Part shown: piece after piece, positions 1 through 8,249 of the stretch
Position numbering within the stretch: the stretch's first letter is position 1
How the letters are laid out: every line of letters starts with the position of its first letter
Assembly: GCF_036195325.1 (NCBI RefSeq)
Contig: NZ_CP108101.1
Location: 8,184,001-8,248,000, forward strand
DNA length: 64,000 nucleotides
DNA from: Streptomyces sp. NBC_00234
Lineage (GTDB): Bacteria; Actinomycetota; Actinomycetes; Streptomycetales; Streptomycetaceae
Direction of reading: 5' to 3'
Made by a program: the position numbers and the translations under genes
The notes under the pieces: model-generated
What the model was told of the DNA's origin: nothing
What the model saw: only the letters and a program-made list of their open reading frames with translations
Database searches by the model: none

Positions 1-232
1 TGGCCGCGGCGAGTGCCAGCCAGGGTGCGATTCCGGTCAGGGGCGGCAGGACCAGCCCGGTCGCGCCGAGTATTTCGACCGTCCCCAGCGCCCTCACGGC
101 GGGCAGGGGCATCCGATCGACCCAGGCCATCATCGGTCGAAGTTGATCTCGGCTACGGAAAACCTTCATCGCACCTGCGTAGAAGTAGAAGAGGGCGAGC
201 AGTCCGCCGATGATCCAATACGCGATGTTCAT
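1..232 (-). CDS. DoxX-family membrane protein, 3' part beyond window
   Basis: The reading frame starts at ATG 232 and is open to the window edge, so only the first 77 residues are seen. It begins MNIAYWIIGGLLALFYFYAG, a first membrane helix, followed by a basic loop and a second hydrophobic stretch with the pattern LGTVEILGATGLVLPPLTGI, which is the typical layout of small DoxX/DoxD-like four-helix membrane proteins. The role of these proteins in Streptomyces is poorly defined; some are tied to redox or oxidative stress. It is divergent from the LysR regulator that follows, a common arrangement when the regulator controls the neighbour, but the 350-bp gap makes that only a guess. Confidence 0.7.
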   Translation of the reverse strand, partial: MNIAYWIIGGLLALFYFYAGAMKVFRSRDQLRPMMAWVDRMPLPAVRALGTVEILGATGLVLPPLTGIAPWLALAAA

Positions 233-356
233 GATTCCCGTCTACGGTCACCGGTTGCAGGTGACCCGTCGATTCCCAGGGCAGCCTCTGGAGAAGGCCA
301 AGCCATGGTTTGAGTGATCCGGAAGTCGAAAGGTGGGAGCGCCCTTGCTGCGCTGG

Positions 357-467
357 TCAGGTGAAGGGCGGCCGGGTGGTGTCACCGTCGTCGAGGACGC
401 ACATGCGTGTGGTGCCTATGACGATCGTTTCGCCGTCGTCGGGGCCGACCACCGATACGGCGGGTCA
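357..467 (-). pseudogene. Possible cupin N-terminal remnant
   Basis: In the 350-bp gap between the DoxX and LysR genes, the minus strand has a short coding-like stretch reading SVVGPDDGETIVIGTTRM followed by VLDDGDTT and a stop. This resembles the start of small Streptomyces cupin proteins. An in-frame stop lies just upstream and there is no barrel, so at most this is a remnant. The rest of the gap (233-356 and 468-582) shows no gene; it should hold the promoters of the two flanking divergent genes. Confidence 0.3.
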
Positions 468-582
468 GTCTCCGGTGCGCTGCTCTTCGCTTCTTCGGTC
501 ATGCTCCGATTGCACCGCCAGGGCCCTGCGGCTGTCCAAGACCCATTCCGCGACGCCGATGCAGTTTGGGTATCGTTGCAGC

Positions 583-1434
583 GTGGAGCTACGTACCCTG
601 CGCTACTTCGTGGCGGTCGCTGAGGAACTCCACTTCGGCCGGGCCGCCACTCGACTGCACATGAGTCAGCCGCCGCTCAGCCGGGCGATCAAGCAGCTGG
701 AGACCGAGGTCGGCGCCCTGCTGTTCGTCCGCTCGCCTGTGGGCCTCACGCTCACCGGTGTGGGCGCAGTGCTGCTCGACGAGGCGCGGGCCCTGCTTGA
801 CCATGCCGACCGCGTCCGCGTACGCGTGACCGCGGCAGCCGGCGTCGCGACCATCACCGTCGGCATCCTGGGCGACAGCACTGACCCGGGAGCGACCAGG
901 CTGGCCGCCGCTTACCGTCGAAACCACCCCGGCGTCGAGATCCGCATCCGCGACACCGATCTGACCGACCCGACCTGTGGGCTGCGTGCCGGACTGGTCG
1001 ACGTCGCCCTGACCCGGGCGCCGTTTGACGAGACCGCCCTGACGGTACGTGAGCTGCGTGCCGATCCGGTTGGCGTGGTCCTGCGCGCCGATGACCCGCT
1101 GGCCCGCCGAGGTCGGCTGCACCTGGCCGACCTGGGTGGCCGCCGCTGGTTCCAGTTCCCGCAGGGAACCGACCCGGTCTGGCAGTCGTACTGGAACGGC
1201 GGCGAGCCGCGCGAGGGCCCAGTGGTGCGCGTCGTTCAGGAATGCCTGCAGGCCGTGCTGTGGAACGGCACGGTCGGCATGGCCCCGCTCGGGCACGACC
1301 TGCCCGCCGAGCTGGCCGTGGTACCTCTGATCGACATGGCGCCGAGCCGAGTGGTGGCGGCGTGGAACGAGGGTGACACCAACCCGTTGATCCGATCGTT
1401 CATCGAGATCGCGACGGCCGCGTACCGCCTCTGA
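583..1434 (+). CDS. LysR-family transcriptional regulator
   Basis: A 283-residue LysR-type regulator. The start is GTG 583, because LysR proteins begin with the sequence seen there (VELRTLRYFVAVAEELHFGR); longer in-frame extensions to 310 are low-complexity and lack family resemblance. Residues 1-60 form the winged helix-turn-helix (RAATRLHMSQPPLSRAIKQL), and residues about 90-280 form the periplasmic-binding-like effector domain (ITVGILGDSTDPGATRLAAAY, later VGVVLRADDPLARRGRLHLADLG). Typical family length is about 300 residues, so the protein looks complete. It probably senses a small molecule and controls a neighbouring gene; the DoxX gene is the only candidate on the visible side because a mobile element follows 100 bp downstream. 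Confidence 0.9.
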   Translation: MELRTLRYFVAVAEELHFGRAATRLHMSQPPLSRAIKQLETEVGALLFVRSPVGLTLTGVGAVLLDEARALLDHADRVRVRVTAAAGVATITVGILGDSTDPGATRLAAAYRRNHPGVEIRIRDTDLTDPTCGLRAGLVDVALTRAPFDETALTVRELRADPVGVVLRADDPLARRGRLHLADLGGRRWFQFPQGTDPVWQSYWNGGEPREGPVVRVVQECLQAVLWNGTVGMAPLGHDLPAELAVVPLIDMAPSRVVAAWNEGDTNPLIRSFIEIATAAYRL

Positions 1435-1532
1435 GTACCGGGCAAGCGGTGCTGCCGCAGCTCGAAGACCATCCGGACGTGGCCGCCCTCGGGACTGCCT
1501 CCCGAAGTAGTGAACATCTGCTGCCCGTGCTC

Positions 1533-1556
1533 GGGCTCTGGCTCGCTTTCCGTGAA
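1533..1556 (+). repeat. Left terminal inverted repeat of ISL3-type element
   Basis: Begins GGGCTCTGGCTCGCTT and ends TCCGTGAA. It matches the reverse complement of 3907-3930 at 23 of 24 positions and points outward correctly. The pattern (GG start, GCTTTCCGTGA core) is typical of ISL3-family ends. Confidence 0.75.
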
Positions 1557-1666
1557 TCGAGCACGCTCGGTGATGGCTGATCTTGGTGTGTGTCTGGCCT
1601 AGGTTTCCGCGTGCTGGGCACCACCAGCCGCCGAGAGGTGCGGTTGACCTGGGATACTTCCGTCCT

Positions 1667-2191
1667 GTGACTTCCTCAGAAATTGCCCTGCAGATCCATG
1701 CTGCTTCCCACCTGGCGGGTGACTTTGTCCTCCGCTCTGGCCGTAGAGCCTCGGAGTACTTCGACAAGTACCGCTTCGAGAGCGACCCCGTTCTCCTCGA
1801 TTCCATCGCCCGGGCGATGGCCACGCTCGTGCCGACGGACACTGAGGTGCTGGCCGGCCTTGAGATGGGTGGCATCCCGGTGGTCACCGCGCTCAGCCGG
1901 CACACCGGCCTTCCCTGCGCTTTTGTCCGCAAGCAGGCCAAGTCGTACGGAACGTGCCGTCTGGCTGAAGGCGCGGACATCGCCGGGCGGCGGGTGCTGG
2001 TCGTGGAAGACGTGGTCACCAGCGGTGGGCAGATCGTGCTCTCCACTACCGACTTGCGTGATCTGGGTGCAGACGTTCGCGAAGCGCTCTGCGTCATCGA
2101 CCGCCAGCAGGGTGGGGCCGAGGCGCTTGCGTCCGAGCGAATCCAACTGCTGTCACTGCTGACTGCGGATGATCTGAGAACTGCTGTCTGA
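1667..2191 (+). CDS. Orotate phosphoribosyltransferase-like protein (possible IS passenger)
   Basis: A 174-residue type I phosphoribosyltransferase. The PRPP-binding loop is VLVVEDVVTSGGQ at about residues 105-117 (two acidic residues then the T-S-G loop). AFVRKQAKSYGT at about 80-91 matches the Lys-rich dimer loop of orotate phosphoribosyltransferases, and the FVLRSGRRASEYFDKYRFE segment near the N-terminus matches the OPRTase hood. OPRTases transfer ribose 5-phosphate from PRPP to orotate in pyrimidine synthesis. The start is GTG 1667; TTGACC and a weak TACTTC-like -10 lie only about 20 bp upstream, so the transcript may be leaderless. It is intact although everything around it inside the ISL3 ends is decayed. 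A housekeeping pyrE elsewhere in the genome is expected, so this may be a paralog with another base as substrate. Confidence 0.8.
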   Translation: MTSSEIALQIHAASHLAGDFVLRSGRRASEYFDKYRFESDPVLLDSIARAMATLVPTDTEVLAGLEMGGIPVVTALSRHTGLPCAFVRKQAKSYGTCRLAEGADIAGRRVLVVEDVVTSGGQIVLSTTDLRDLGADVREALCVIDRQQGGAEALASERIQLLSLLTADDLRTAV

Positions 2192-2217
2192 GGCAGAAGA
2201 AAATCCGCCTGGGCCCG

Positions 2218-3859
2218 TCAGGCGAGGAGGACTCGTTTCCGAAGGAGAGAGAAACCCGCTCGGCCGAACATCTGGCGCTTGAGCATCTTGATGCGGTTGA
2301 CGTGTCCTTCGACGACGCCGGAGCTCCACGGCAGTGTGAGGCCGGCGATGACGGCGTCGCGGTCGCGGTCGATGCCTGCGGCCAGGGAGTGCAGGCTGGG
2401 CAAGTCGTCTTGGCGGACGGCTTGGAGCCACTGCGGGAGCCGTTCGCCCTGGCGCTCGGTGAGCATCTGGGCGAAGGACCGGACGTGGCCGGTAAGGGGC
2501 GTCGAGTTCAGGGCAGTTGGCCAGGACCGCTTTGAGCCGGAGTTGTTCGATCTTGCTGAGGGATTCCGGCCGGCTGAGGATCCACCTGGTCACTACGCGG
2601 GGGTGCTGGCGGCTGCGCGGTGATAGGGCGGGGTGAGGTGCGCTTCTTCCTGACGTAGGCGCTGACAATGCCGTAACTGCCCAGGTAACTGAGCGGAACG
2701 ATCTCCTCCCAGAGCCTCCAGGCGTTGGTGCAGCCATCGTTCCACCGGTCGTCCAGGTAGGGCTTGTACTCGTCCAAGGCGGAGGTCCGGTTGTACTGCC
2801 ACTGCGCGCGGAAGAGCTCTTCGGGCTTGACGGCGTCGGCGAGGCTCTTGACGGTGCGATGGGTTATGTGGAGTCGGCGGCCGATTGAGCGGCGGCTGTG
2901 GCCAGCTTCCAGCAGTGCGTGGACGGTGGCGTGCCTGGCTCGGATGTGGTTGGCGAACCGGTGGCTCTGCCACGGCGAGACCGGTGTCTATTCGGGAGGC
3001 GTGGGCTCGTCGTCCTCTTCCCCGGCCGGTTCGGGGACGAGGACGCGAAGGCACTGGCGGTGGCCGGCGCCGGCCCGCTCGGCCGCATCGCCGAGGTTGT
3101 GCCACAGGTGCCAGCGGTCAGCGACTGGGTTGCTTGGGGTGCTCCGGCTTTGGCGCCTTCCGCGAAGAACGGAGCTCGGTCTCGGCAGCCCACTTCGATC
3201 CCTGGCCGCTTCGCCAGCCACTTGGCCAGGCTGGATGCCTCTCGGTCGGGCAGCAGGTCCACCGGTCGACGGGTCTCGACATCGACCAGGACCGTGCCGT
3301 AGAAGCGACCCTTGCGCGTCGCGTACTCATCGACACCGACCACCCGCGGGGCCGGTGCCACAGTGTCGAGCAGGCGCAAGATCGTGCTGCGGCTGACCGA
3401 CACCCCAAAGACCCGTGCCATCCGGGCACCGGCCCGGCCGGCGAGGGCAAGACCGACCGCGGCCAGCGTCGAACGCAGGCGCTCGGTCCACCGGCCGTGC
3501 CGCCGGGCCAGCCCAGGTACTTGCTCGACGAACGTCCGCCGTCCGCACGAGGCGTCCCGGCAGAAGAACTGGCGGACTCGCAGACAGAGGACCACCCGCC
3601 TTCCCTCGATGGAAACATCGGCAGGAAAACGCAGGTAGGAGCTATGAATCTGGCTCGACCGGCTGCCACAGTCCGGACAACCGGCCCCGACCGCCGTACA
3701 CCGGGCCTCTACGCGTAACGCCTCGTCGTTCACGTCCGCCGACAGCACCGCCACGTTCGCGGCCGGCGGGAACAACAGCTCCTGCAGCCGGAGCAATGTC
3801 TCTTCCACGACGCTGAACTGTCGACCACAGCGAGATCGACACTGGTCATTTTCAGGCAA
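2218..3859 (-). pseudogene. ISL3-family transposase, several frameshifts
   Basis: The N-terminal part (3859 down to about 3150) reads well as an ISL3 transposase: a zinc-ribbon of the form CPDCGSRSSQIHSSYLR, then RQFFCRDASCGRRTFVEQVP, the helix-turn-helix region, and the first catalytic segment RVVGVDEYATRKGRFYGTVLVD. After that the frame breaks repeatedly. The DRWHLWHNLGDAAER segment lies in a second frame, PYLDDRWNDGCTNAWRLWEEI in a third, and the C-terminal piece (GVVEGHVNRIKMLKRQMFGR, 2218-2466) in a fourth. The last segment carries the catalytic glutamate of the family. With at least three frameshifts the protein cannot be made, so the element cannot move on its own enzyme. Confidence 0.9.
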
Positions 3860-3906
3860 CTTCCAGCAGGCTGATCCGAGCGTCAGTCGTCACTCAGCGT
3901 GTCCCC

Positions 3907-3930
3907 TTCACGGAAAGCGAGCCAGAACCC
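3907..3930 (-). repeat. Right terminal inverted repeat of ISL3-type element
   Basis: On the minus strand it reads GGGTTCTGGCTCGCTT then TCCGTGAA, the partner of the repeat at 1533. The 270 bp that follow (3931-4203) hold no gene; they should contain the promoter of the PLP-enzyme operon, but no clear -35/-10 pair can be assigned. Confidence 0.75.
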
Positions 3931-4203
3931 GTCCTCGTGTTCAGAGCCACCGGGTCGAGTGGGGCGACGCGTCGCGGAAGCGCTGGCAACTGGGCGGAGG
4001 CGGCGCCCTCTGGAGGCGGCGGTGGCTGGGGGATACCGGGGGCGGCTCGGGTACGGGCGCGCCGTGTAGGCGCACTCGACGAGCAATTAGACGTGCTGTG
4101 CAAATCTGGATAGTCCGTCTAAGGTGGAGGTTGCAGGGTGCACGTTGGAATGCGAGACCCAGCGACACGACAGCACGTCGAGTGAGTGGAGCCGGAACCG
4201 CCC

Positions 4204-5388
4204 ATGAACGCCGAACAGCACTCAGCCGTCACCGCCCCCGACCTCTACGACCGGTCCGGAAAGCGCTACGCCCTGGACGACCGCCGCTGGCGGGGCGAGG
4301 ACGGCAGCCCCCTCGCCGTCAGTGCACTGCGGGGCCTGCGTCCTGAGCAGATCGACACCGCCGAACGGTCCCTGTGGCGCTACCACGCGGCCCTGCCCGT
4401 CCCGGTCGCCCGGCGGGTGAGCCTTGGCGAAGGGTGCACGCCGATGGTCCCGATCGACTGGGCCGGCCGCCGCGTCCACTTCAAGCTGGAGTGGTTCAAC
4501 CCGACCTCCAGCTTCAAGGACCGGGGCGTATCGGTGATGATGTCCCACCTCGCGGCGCACGGCGCCGACCGCGTGCTCGAGGACAGTTCGGGCAACGGCG
4601 GTTCCGCGGTGGCCGCCTACGCCGCCGCTGCCGGTATCCGCGCCAAGATCATCGTTCCCGCCGCCACCTCGGCGGCGAAGATCCTCCAGGCCCGCGCCTA
4701 CGGAGCCGAGATCGAGCTCGTGGGCGGCACTCGCGACGAGGTCGCCGACGAGGCGATCCGGCAGTCCGAGCAGATCCCCTACGCCAGCCACAACTGGCAC
4801 CCCATGTTCGTCCAGGGCGCCAAAACCATCGCCTACGAGATGTGGGAGTCCCTCGGCTTTACCGCGCCCGACAACGTGGTCCTCGTGGCCGGGGCCGGGA
4901 GCAACATCCTGGGGTGCGACCTCGCGTTCGGCGAGCTGCTCGACGCCGGCCAGATCGACAGGCGCCCGCGCCTGTTCGTCGGGCAGCCCGAGCACTGGGC
5001 GACCATCGCCGACACGTTCAACGGCATCGACCCTGCCGGCCGCGGCGAGCGGGTGCCGACGATCGCCGAGGGCGCGTCCATCGCCCACCCGGTCCGGCTG
5101 CCCGAGGCGGTGGAGGCCATCCGCCGCTCCGACGGCGCCGCCTACGCCGTTCCCGAGGCGGAGATCCACGCCGCGGTCCGCGCACTGAGCGCGCGAGGCA
5201 TGTACGCCGAACCGACCAGCAGCGTCGCCGCGGCGACCCTCGATCACTTCATCGCGACCGGAGAGATCGCTCCGGACGAGACGACCGTGGTCGTGCTCAC
5301 CGGTGCGGGGCTGAAGTCCGCCGAGAAGATGGCCGCGGTGTTCGCCGGGCACTTCGACGGTGCCCAGGAATCGAGCAGCGCCCGATGA
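4204..5388 (+). CDS. PLP-dependent threonine synthase/ammonia-lyase-like enzyme
   Basis: A 394-residue fold-type II PLP enzyme (ATG 4204; a GTG at 4186 in frame is the alternative). The PLP lysine is in NPTSSFKDRGVSVMMSHL at about residues 101-118, the phosphate-side SSGNGGSAVAAYAAAAG motif follows, and a glycine-rich PLP phosphate loop VLVAGAGSNILG is near 235. This order fits threonine synthase, threonine deaminase and diaminopropionate ammonia-lyase relatives. The N-terminal segment (YDRSGKRYALDDRRWRGEDGSPL) resembles the short lead domain of bacterial threonine-synthase-like proteins. It is coupled by an ATGA overlap to a YheO/DauR-type regulator, which in other bacteria governs amino-acid catabolism. 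I infer a catabolic lyase or deaminase rather than a biosynthetic threonine synthase. The substrate is unknown. Confidence 0.8.
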   Translation: MNAEQHSAVTAPDLYDRSGKRYALDDRRWRGEDGSPLAVSALRGLRPEQIDTAERSLWRYHAALPVPVARRVSLGEGCTPMVPIDWAGRRVHFKLEWFNPTSSFKDRGVSVMMSHLAAHGADRVLEDSSGNGGSAVAAYAAAAGIRAKIIVPAATSAAKILQARAYGAEIELVGGTRDEVADEAIRQSEQIPYASHNWHPMFVQGAKTIAYEMWESLGFTAPDNVVLVAGAGSNILGCDLAFGELLDAGQIDRRPRLFVGQPEHWATIADTFNGIDPAGRGERVPTIAEGASIAHPVRLPEAVEAIRRSDGAAYAVPEAEIHAAVRALSARGMYAEPTSSVAAATLDHFIATGEIAPDETTVVVLTGAGLKSAEKMAAVFAGHFDGAQESSSAR

Positions 5389-6080
5389 CACACCCCACCG
5401 GCCGACCGGATGACCAACGCGCCGACCAGCCCGCCGTACCGGAAGACGGGCGCTTCCTACCGGATGACGAGCACCTCGTACGGGAAGTCGAGCGCATCGC
5501 TGTCGCCGTCGGGCGCATGTTCCCAGGTCTGTGCGAGGTCGTCCTGCACGATCTGCGTCGACCCGACAGCGCCATCCGCGCCATCGAGAACAACTTGTCA
5601 GGACGGCAGGTCGGCGACTCCGCCACCGAGCTGGGCCTGCGCCGCATCGCGGACCCCGACTACCCCGGCGTCATCCAGAACTACAGCAACCAGTTCCCCG
5701 ACGGGCGCCCGGCCAAGAGCACCTCGATCGGCATCAAGAACGCCGAGGGACGTTACGTCGCGGCCCTGTGCCTGAACCTGGACGTCAGCACGCTGTCCCC
5801 GCTGGCCCTGACCCTGGCCAACCTCGTCGCCACCGATGTCGAACACCAAGGCGAGGCCCTGGAGACCCTGCGCGACCGCACCGGACGCGAACTTCGTTCG
5901 GCCATCGACTCTTTCGCGGCGCAGCGCTCCAGCACCCCGCGTGGTCTCAATCGTGACCAGAAGCGTGAGCTGGTGCGGCGGCTGCATGGCGAGGGCTTCT
6001 TCGAGACCCGCAGCTCCGCACAACTCATCGCCGACCAGCTCGGCGTCTCTCGGGCGACCGTCTACAACTACACGAAGTAG
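5385..6080 (+). CDS. YheO/DauR-type PAS and HTH transcriptional regulator
   Basis: A 231-residue regulator starting at ATG 5385, overlapping the stop of the PLP enzyme by 4 bp (ATGA), so the two are translationally coupled. Residues about 35-145 form the YheO-like PAS sensor domain (GRMFPGLCEVVLHDLRRPDSAI, RAIENNLSGRQVGDSATELGL, and KSTSIGIKNAEGRYVAALCLNLDVS). Residues about 185-230 form the DauR-type C-terminal HTH: LNRDQKRELVRRLHGEGFFETRS then SAQLIADQLGVSRATVYNYTK. In E. coli and Pseudomonas, relatives sense amino acids such as D-arginine or control their catabolism. Here it probably senses the substrate of the upstream enzyme and controls its own operon. Confidence 0.85.
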   Translation: MTHPTGRPDDQRADQPAVPEDGRFLPDDEHLVREVERIAVAVGRMFPGLCEVVLHDLRRPDSAIRAIENNLSGRQVGDSATELGLRRIADPDYPGVIQNYSNQFPDGRPAKSTSIGIKNAEGRYVAALCLNLDVSTLSPLALTLANLVATDVEHQGEALETLRDRTGRELRSAIDSFAAQRSSTPRGLNRDQKRELVRRLHGEGFFETRSSAQLIADQLGVSRATVYNYTK

Positions 6081-6589
6081 CCATACCGATGAACGGGCGC
6101 CGTCCGGGATCTTGTGATGCTGCAGGGACAGGGGGCGTTCATGACCCAGCCGATCGTGCGCTCGACATTCCAGTGGCAGGTCAGGACGACGAATCCAGCA
6201 CATTCCGGGCCGGGATGTTCACCATGGCGGCGGCTGTGCTCGCCGCGGCCACGGCGGTGTGCTGAGCCTGGGCCACGGCCGCATCGGCCATGGCCTGGGC
6301 GCGACTTACGCCCTCGCTTCCCGCAGCTTTGGGCTGGAGCTCGCGAAGACTGGTGCACAGATCCACTTACCAGTGGAGCACCTTTACAAGTACGCCGACC
6401 CCTCGGTGTTCACGATCTTCCTCAACGCAGCAGCGACAGCAGTGGAGGTCTGCGCTGGAGGGCCTCAGTCCGGCAACCCCGCAAACGTTCTCCCGGATAC
6501 CAGGGCGTGTTCCGAAAGTGCTGACCGTGCCGCACAACGATGTCTGATTTCCGCGAGCAAGACGCGTCGTTTCTGATCATGCTGGCGGC
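6081..6589. other. 509-bp gap; one weak 61-codon frame
   Basis: No gene is convincing here. On the minus strand 6181-6366 is open for 61 codons from GTG 6366 and reads as an alanine-rich peptide (SRAQAMADAAVAQAQHTAV in the middle). It lacks a clear ribosome-binding site and any family resemblance. The plus-strand frames are also low-complexity. I leave the stretch as non-coding or as an unrecognised remnant. Confidence 0.3.
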
Positions 6590-7039
6590 ATGACGATGTC
6601 ATCCACTACAGACTCAGTGACAGTGCTCACCGGCATGTATGCAGCTGAGGCGGAGTACCTGGCGGCCGGAGGCCCTGGCGAGGCTTCGTTCGACTTGCTC
6701 GCCCCCTTCTTCGCGCCGAATGTCGAGCTACATCAAGCGGATGCTCTGCCATACGGAGGTACTTGGCGTGGGCACTACGGAATGACGCAGTTCTTCCTTG
6801 CGATGGGACAGGTCTGGGAGACGTTCGACATGGTGGAGCAGGAGTTTCTCGCCACCGGTGAGACTGCGGTCGTGCTCACTCAGGTCCGTGCTCGCGTTCG
6901 TGCGACTGGGCGCGAACTCAGCTTCCCAATCCTGCAAACGATCACGGTGAAGGACGGGCAGATCACCGAGGTCCGTCCGTTCTACTGGGACACTCAAGCT
7001 ATCGCCGACGCCTGCGCCGCGTCCGCGCCGACAGACTGA
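6590..7039 (+). CDS. SnoaL-like / NTF2-fold protein
   Basis: A 149-residue protein of the SnoaL-like ketosteroid-isomerase-related (NTF2) fold. Diagnostic segments are AAGGPGEASFDLLAPFFAPNVELHQADALPYGGTWRG (split here: the FAPNVELHQADALPYGG part is the classic SnoaL signature) near residues 25-60, then the helix with FFLAMGQVWETFDMVEQEF, and the C-terminal strands ILQTITVKDGQITEVRPFYWD. Family members include polyketide cyclases, isomerases and small-ligand binders; the exact reaction cannot be told. ATG 6590 or ATG 6596 could be the start. It stands alone, with an IS5 remnant downstream. Confidence 0.8.
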   Translation: MTMSSTTDSVTVLTGMYAAEAEYLAAGGPGEASFDLLAPFFAPNVELHQADALPYGGTWRGHYGMTQFFLAMGQVWETFDMVEQEFLATGETAVVLTQVRARVRATGRELSFPILQTITVKDGQITEVRPFYWDTQAIADACAASAPTD

Positions 7040-7073
7040 GAACGCCTGCAAACCCGCTGGTCACAACCACTCG

Positions 7074-7936
7074 TTAATGACTGCGACCAATACAGTCGCG
7101 TCGTAGCGGACGGCAAGTTTGTCGTTCCTCGTCGCCACGGCCCTGTGCGGAATCAACCGTCTCAAGCGCCACAGCCACGGCATGCCGCTCGCGGTAGTCG
7201 GTCTTGTCGAACTTCGGTGGCCGGCCGCCCCGGGAGCCGAGCTTCTGGCGGTTGCGGACCCGGTCCGAGGGTACTGGGATCGTCGCCTTGATCCCGCGTC
7301 TGCGCGGGCAGGCCCGGTTGCTACGAGAGTCGTACGCCTTGTTCGGCACGCACTCGGTACGGGCGCTTGTGCGGCCGTCCCAGGCCCAACCGCGGGACCC
7401 GGATTGCTTCCAGGAGCGGCTCGAACTGCGGGGAATCACCCCGCTGACCGGCCGTGATCACCACCGCCAGGGGCTTCTGCCCTTGCTCGACTGCCAGGTG
7501 GATTTTGCTAGTCAACCCGCCGCGGGACCGACCGAGTCCGTGGTCGGCCGGCTCGACGGCAATGCCGCCGGGCGGCTCCTTCTGGAGATCCCCCTTTTCG
7601 CCGCCCCGGCGGCGTGCTGGTGGGCTCGGCAGACCGTGGAGTCGACGTTCACCTCCCAGATGATCAGGCCTTTCGCGTCGGCCTCAGCCAGGAGCTGGGT
7701 GACGATCCGGGCCCAGGTACCTCGCGCTGTCAGCGCCGGAACAGGTCATAGACCCAGTCCCACGGGCCGAAACGCTCAGGCACGTCCCGCCACGGGGCGC
7801 CGGTCCGCGTCCGCCGCCGTATGCCGTCGATCAGCTGTCGCCGCGTCCAGACCGGCGGACGGACCGACTTGATGCCCGAAGGCAACAACAGCTCCAGCCG
7901 GACCCACTGGCCGTTCGTCAGATCCCCACGTCCCAC
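7074..7936 (-). pseudogene. IS5-family transposase, frameshifted
   Basis: Three pieces in different frames make up an IS5-type (IS427-like) transposase. 7936-7730 gives the N-terminal DUF4096-type domain (LTNGQWVRLELLLPSG, RTGAPWRDVPERFGPWDWVY). About 7520-7320 gives the catalytic core start with TSKIHLAVEQGQKPLAVVIT. 7320-7100 gives the C-terminal core CPRRRGIKATIPVPSDR and GSRGGRPPKFDKTDYRER. At least two frameshifts separate the pieces, and the catalytic glutamate region is damaged at the end. No clean terminal repeats were found around 7060 or 7990. Confidence 0.85.
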
Positions 7937-7979
7937 AGAACGTGATCATCCACGACCAAGATCCACTTTCGCGACAGAC

Positions 7980-8219
7980 CTAGCCGAACAGGACGCGCAC
8001 AGCGACCTCACAGGCCCGGCCGAGATTCTCATTGGAGGTGCCCGGCGTGTGGACAACGGTGCGAGCCCAGGCCAGGTTGCTGCTGGACTCTTCTCGGGTG
8101 ATGCCCGGCAGGGCGGCGAACTTGTGGGCGGTCACGAGGCAGTTCTCTGCCTTGAGGCGTATTCCTCGGTGAGCGCACGGAAGGCGTCGACGGTGCCGAA
8201 ACCGGTCGGGCCCGCGGGT
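7980..8219 (-). pseudogene. Unidentified gene remnant
   Basis: The minus strand reads protein-like in two frames: GPTGFGTVDAFRALTEEYASR, then after a one-base shift LKAENCLVTAHKFAALPG and ITREESSSNLAWARTVVHTP, ending VRVLFG and a stop. The residue composition and smooth hand-over suggest a decayed C-terminal region of a real gene. I do not recognise the family. Confidence 0.4.
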
Positions 8220-8249
8220 GACATCTGGCAGAGGCGGCGAGCCGGGTGT

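Larger units (their letters stand above)
1533..3930. mobile_element. Decayed ISL3-family element carrying a passenger gene
   Basis: The element is defined by a pair of 24-bp inverted repeats (1533-1556 and 3907-3930, one mismatch). Between them lie a broken ISL3 transposase on the minus strand and an intact phosphoribosyltransferase gene on the plus strand. The total of 2398 bp is longer than a simple ISL3 element by about the size of the extra gene. No matching 8-bp target duplication is visible: the left flank is CCGTGCTC and the right flank GTCCTCGT. The element may therefore be old, or the two ends may come from different insertions. The direct observation is the repeat pair; the single-element reading is inference. 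Confidence 0.6.

Noticed and set aside
310..582. Extended N-terminus for the LysR protein
   Set aside because: Family members start at the V-E-L-R-T-L-R-Y-F motif; the 91-codon extension has no similarity to the family.
7060..7990. Terminal repeats of the IS5 element here
   Set aside because: AAACCCGCTGGTCACAACCA on the left has no good inverted match around 7940-7990.
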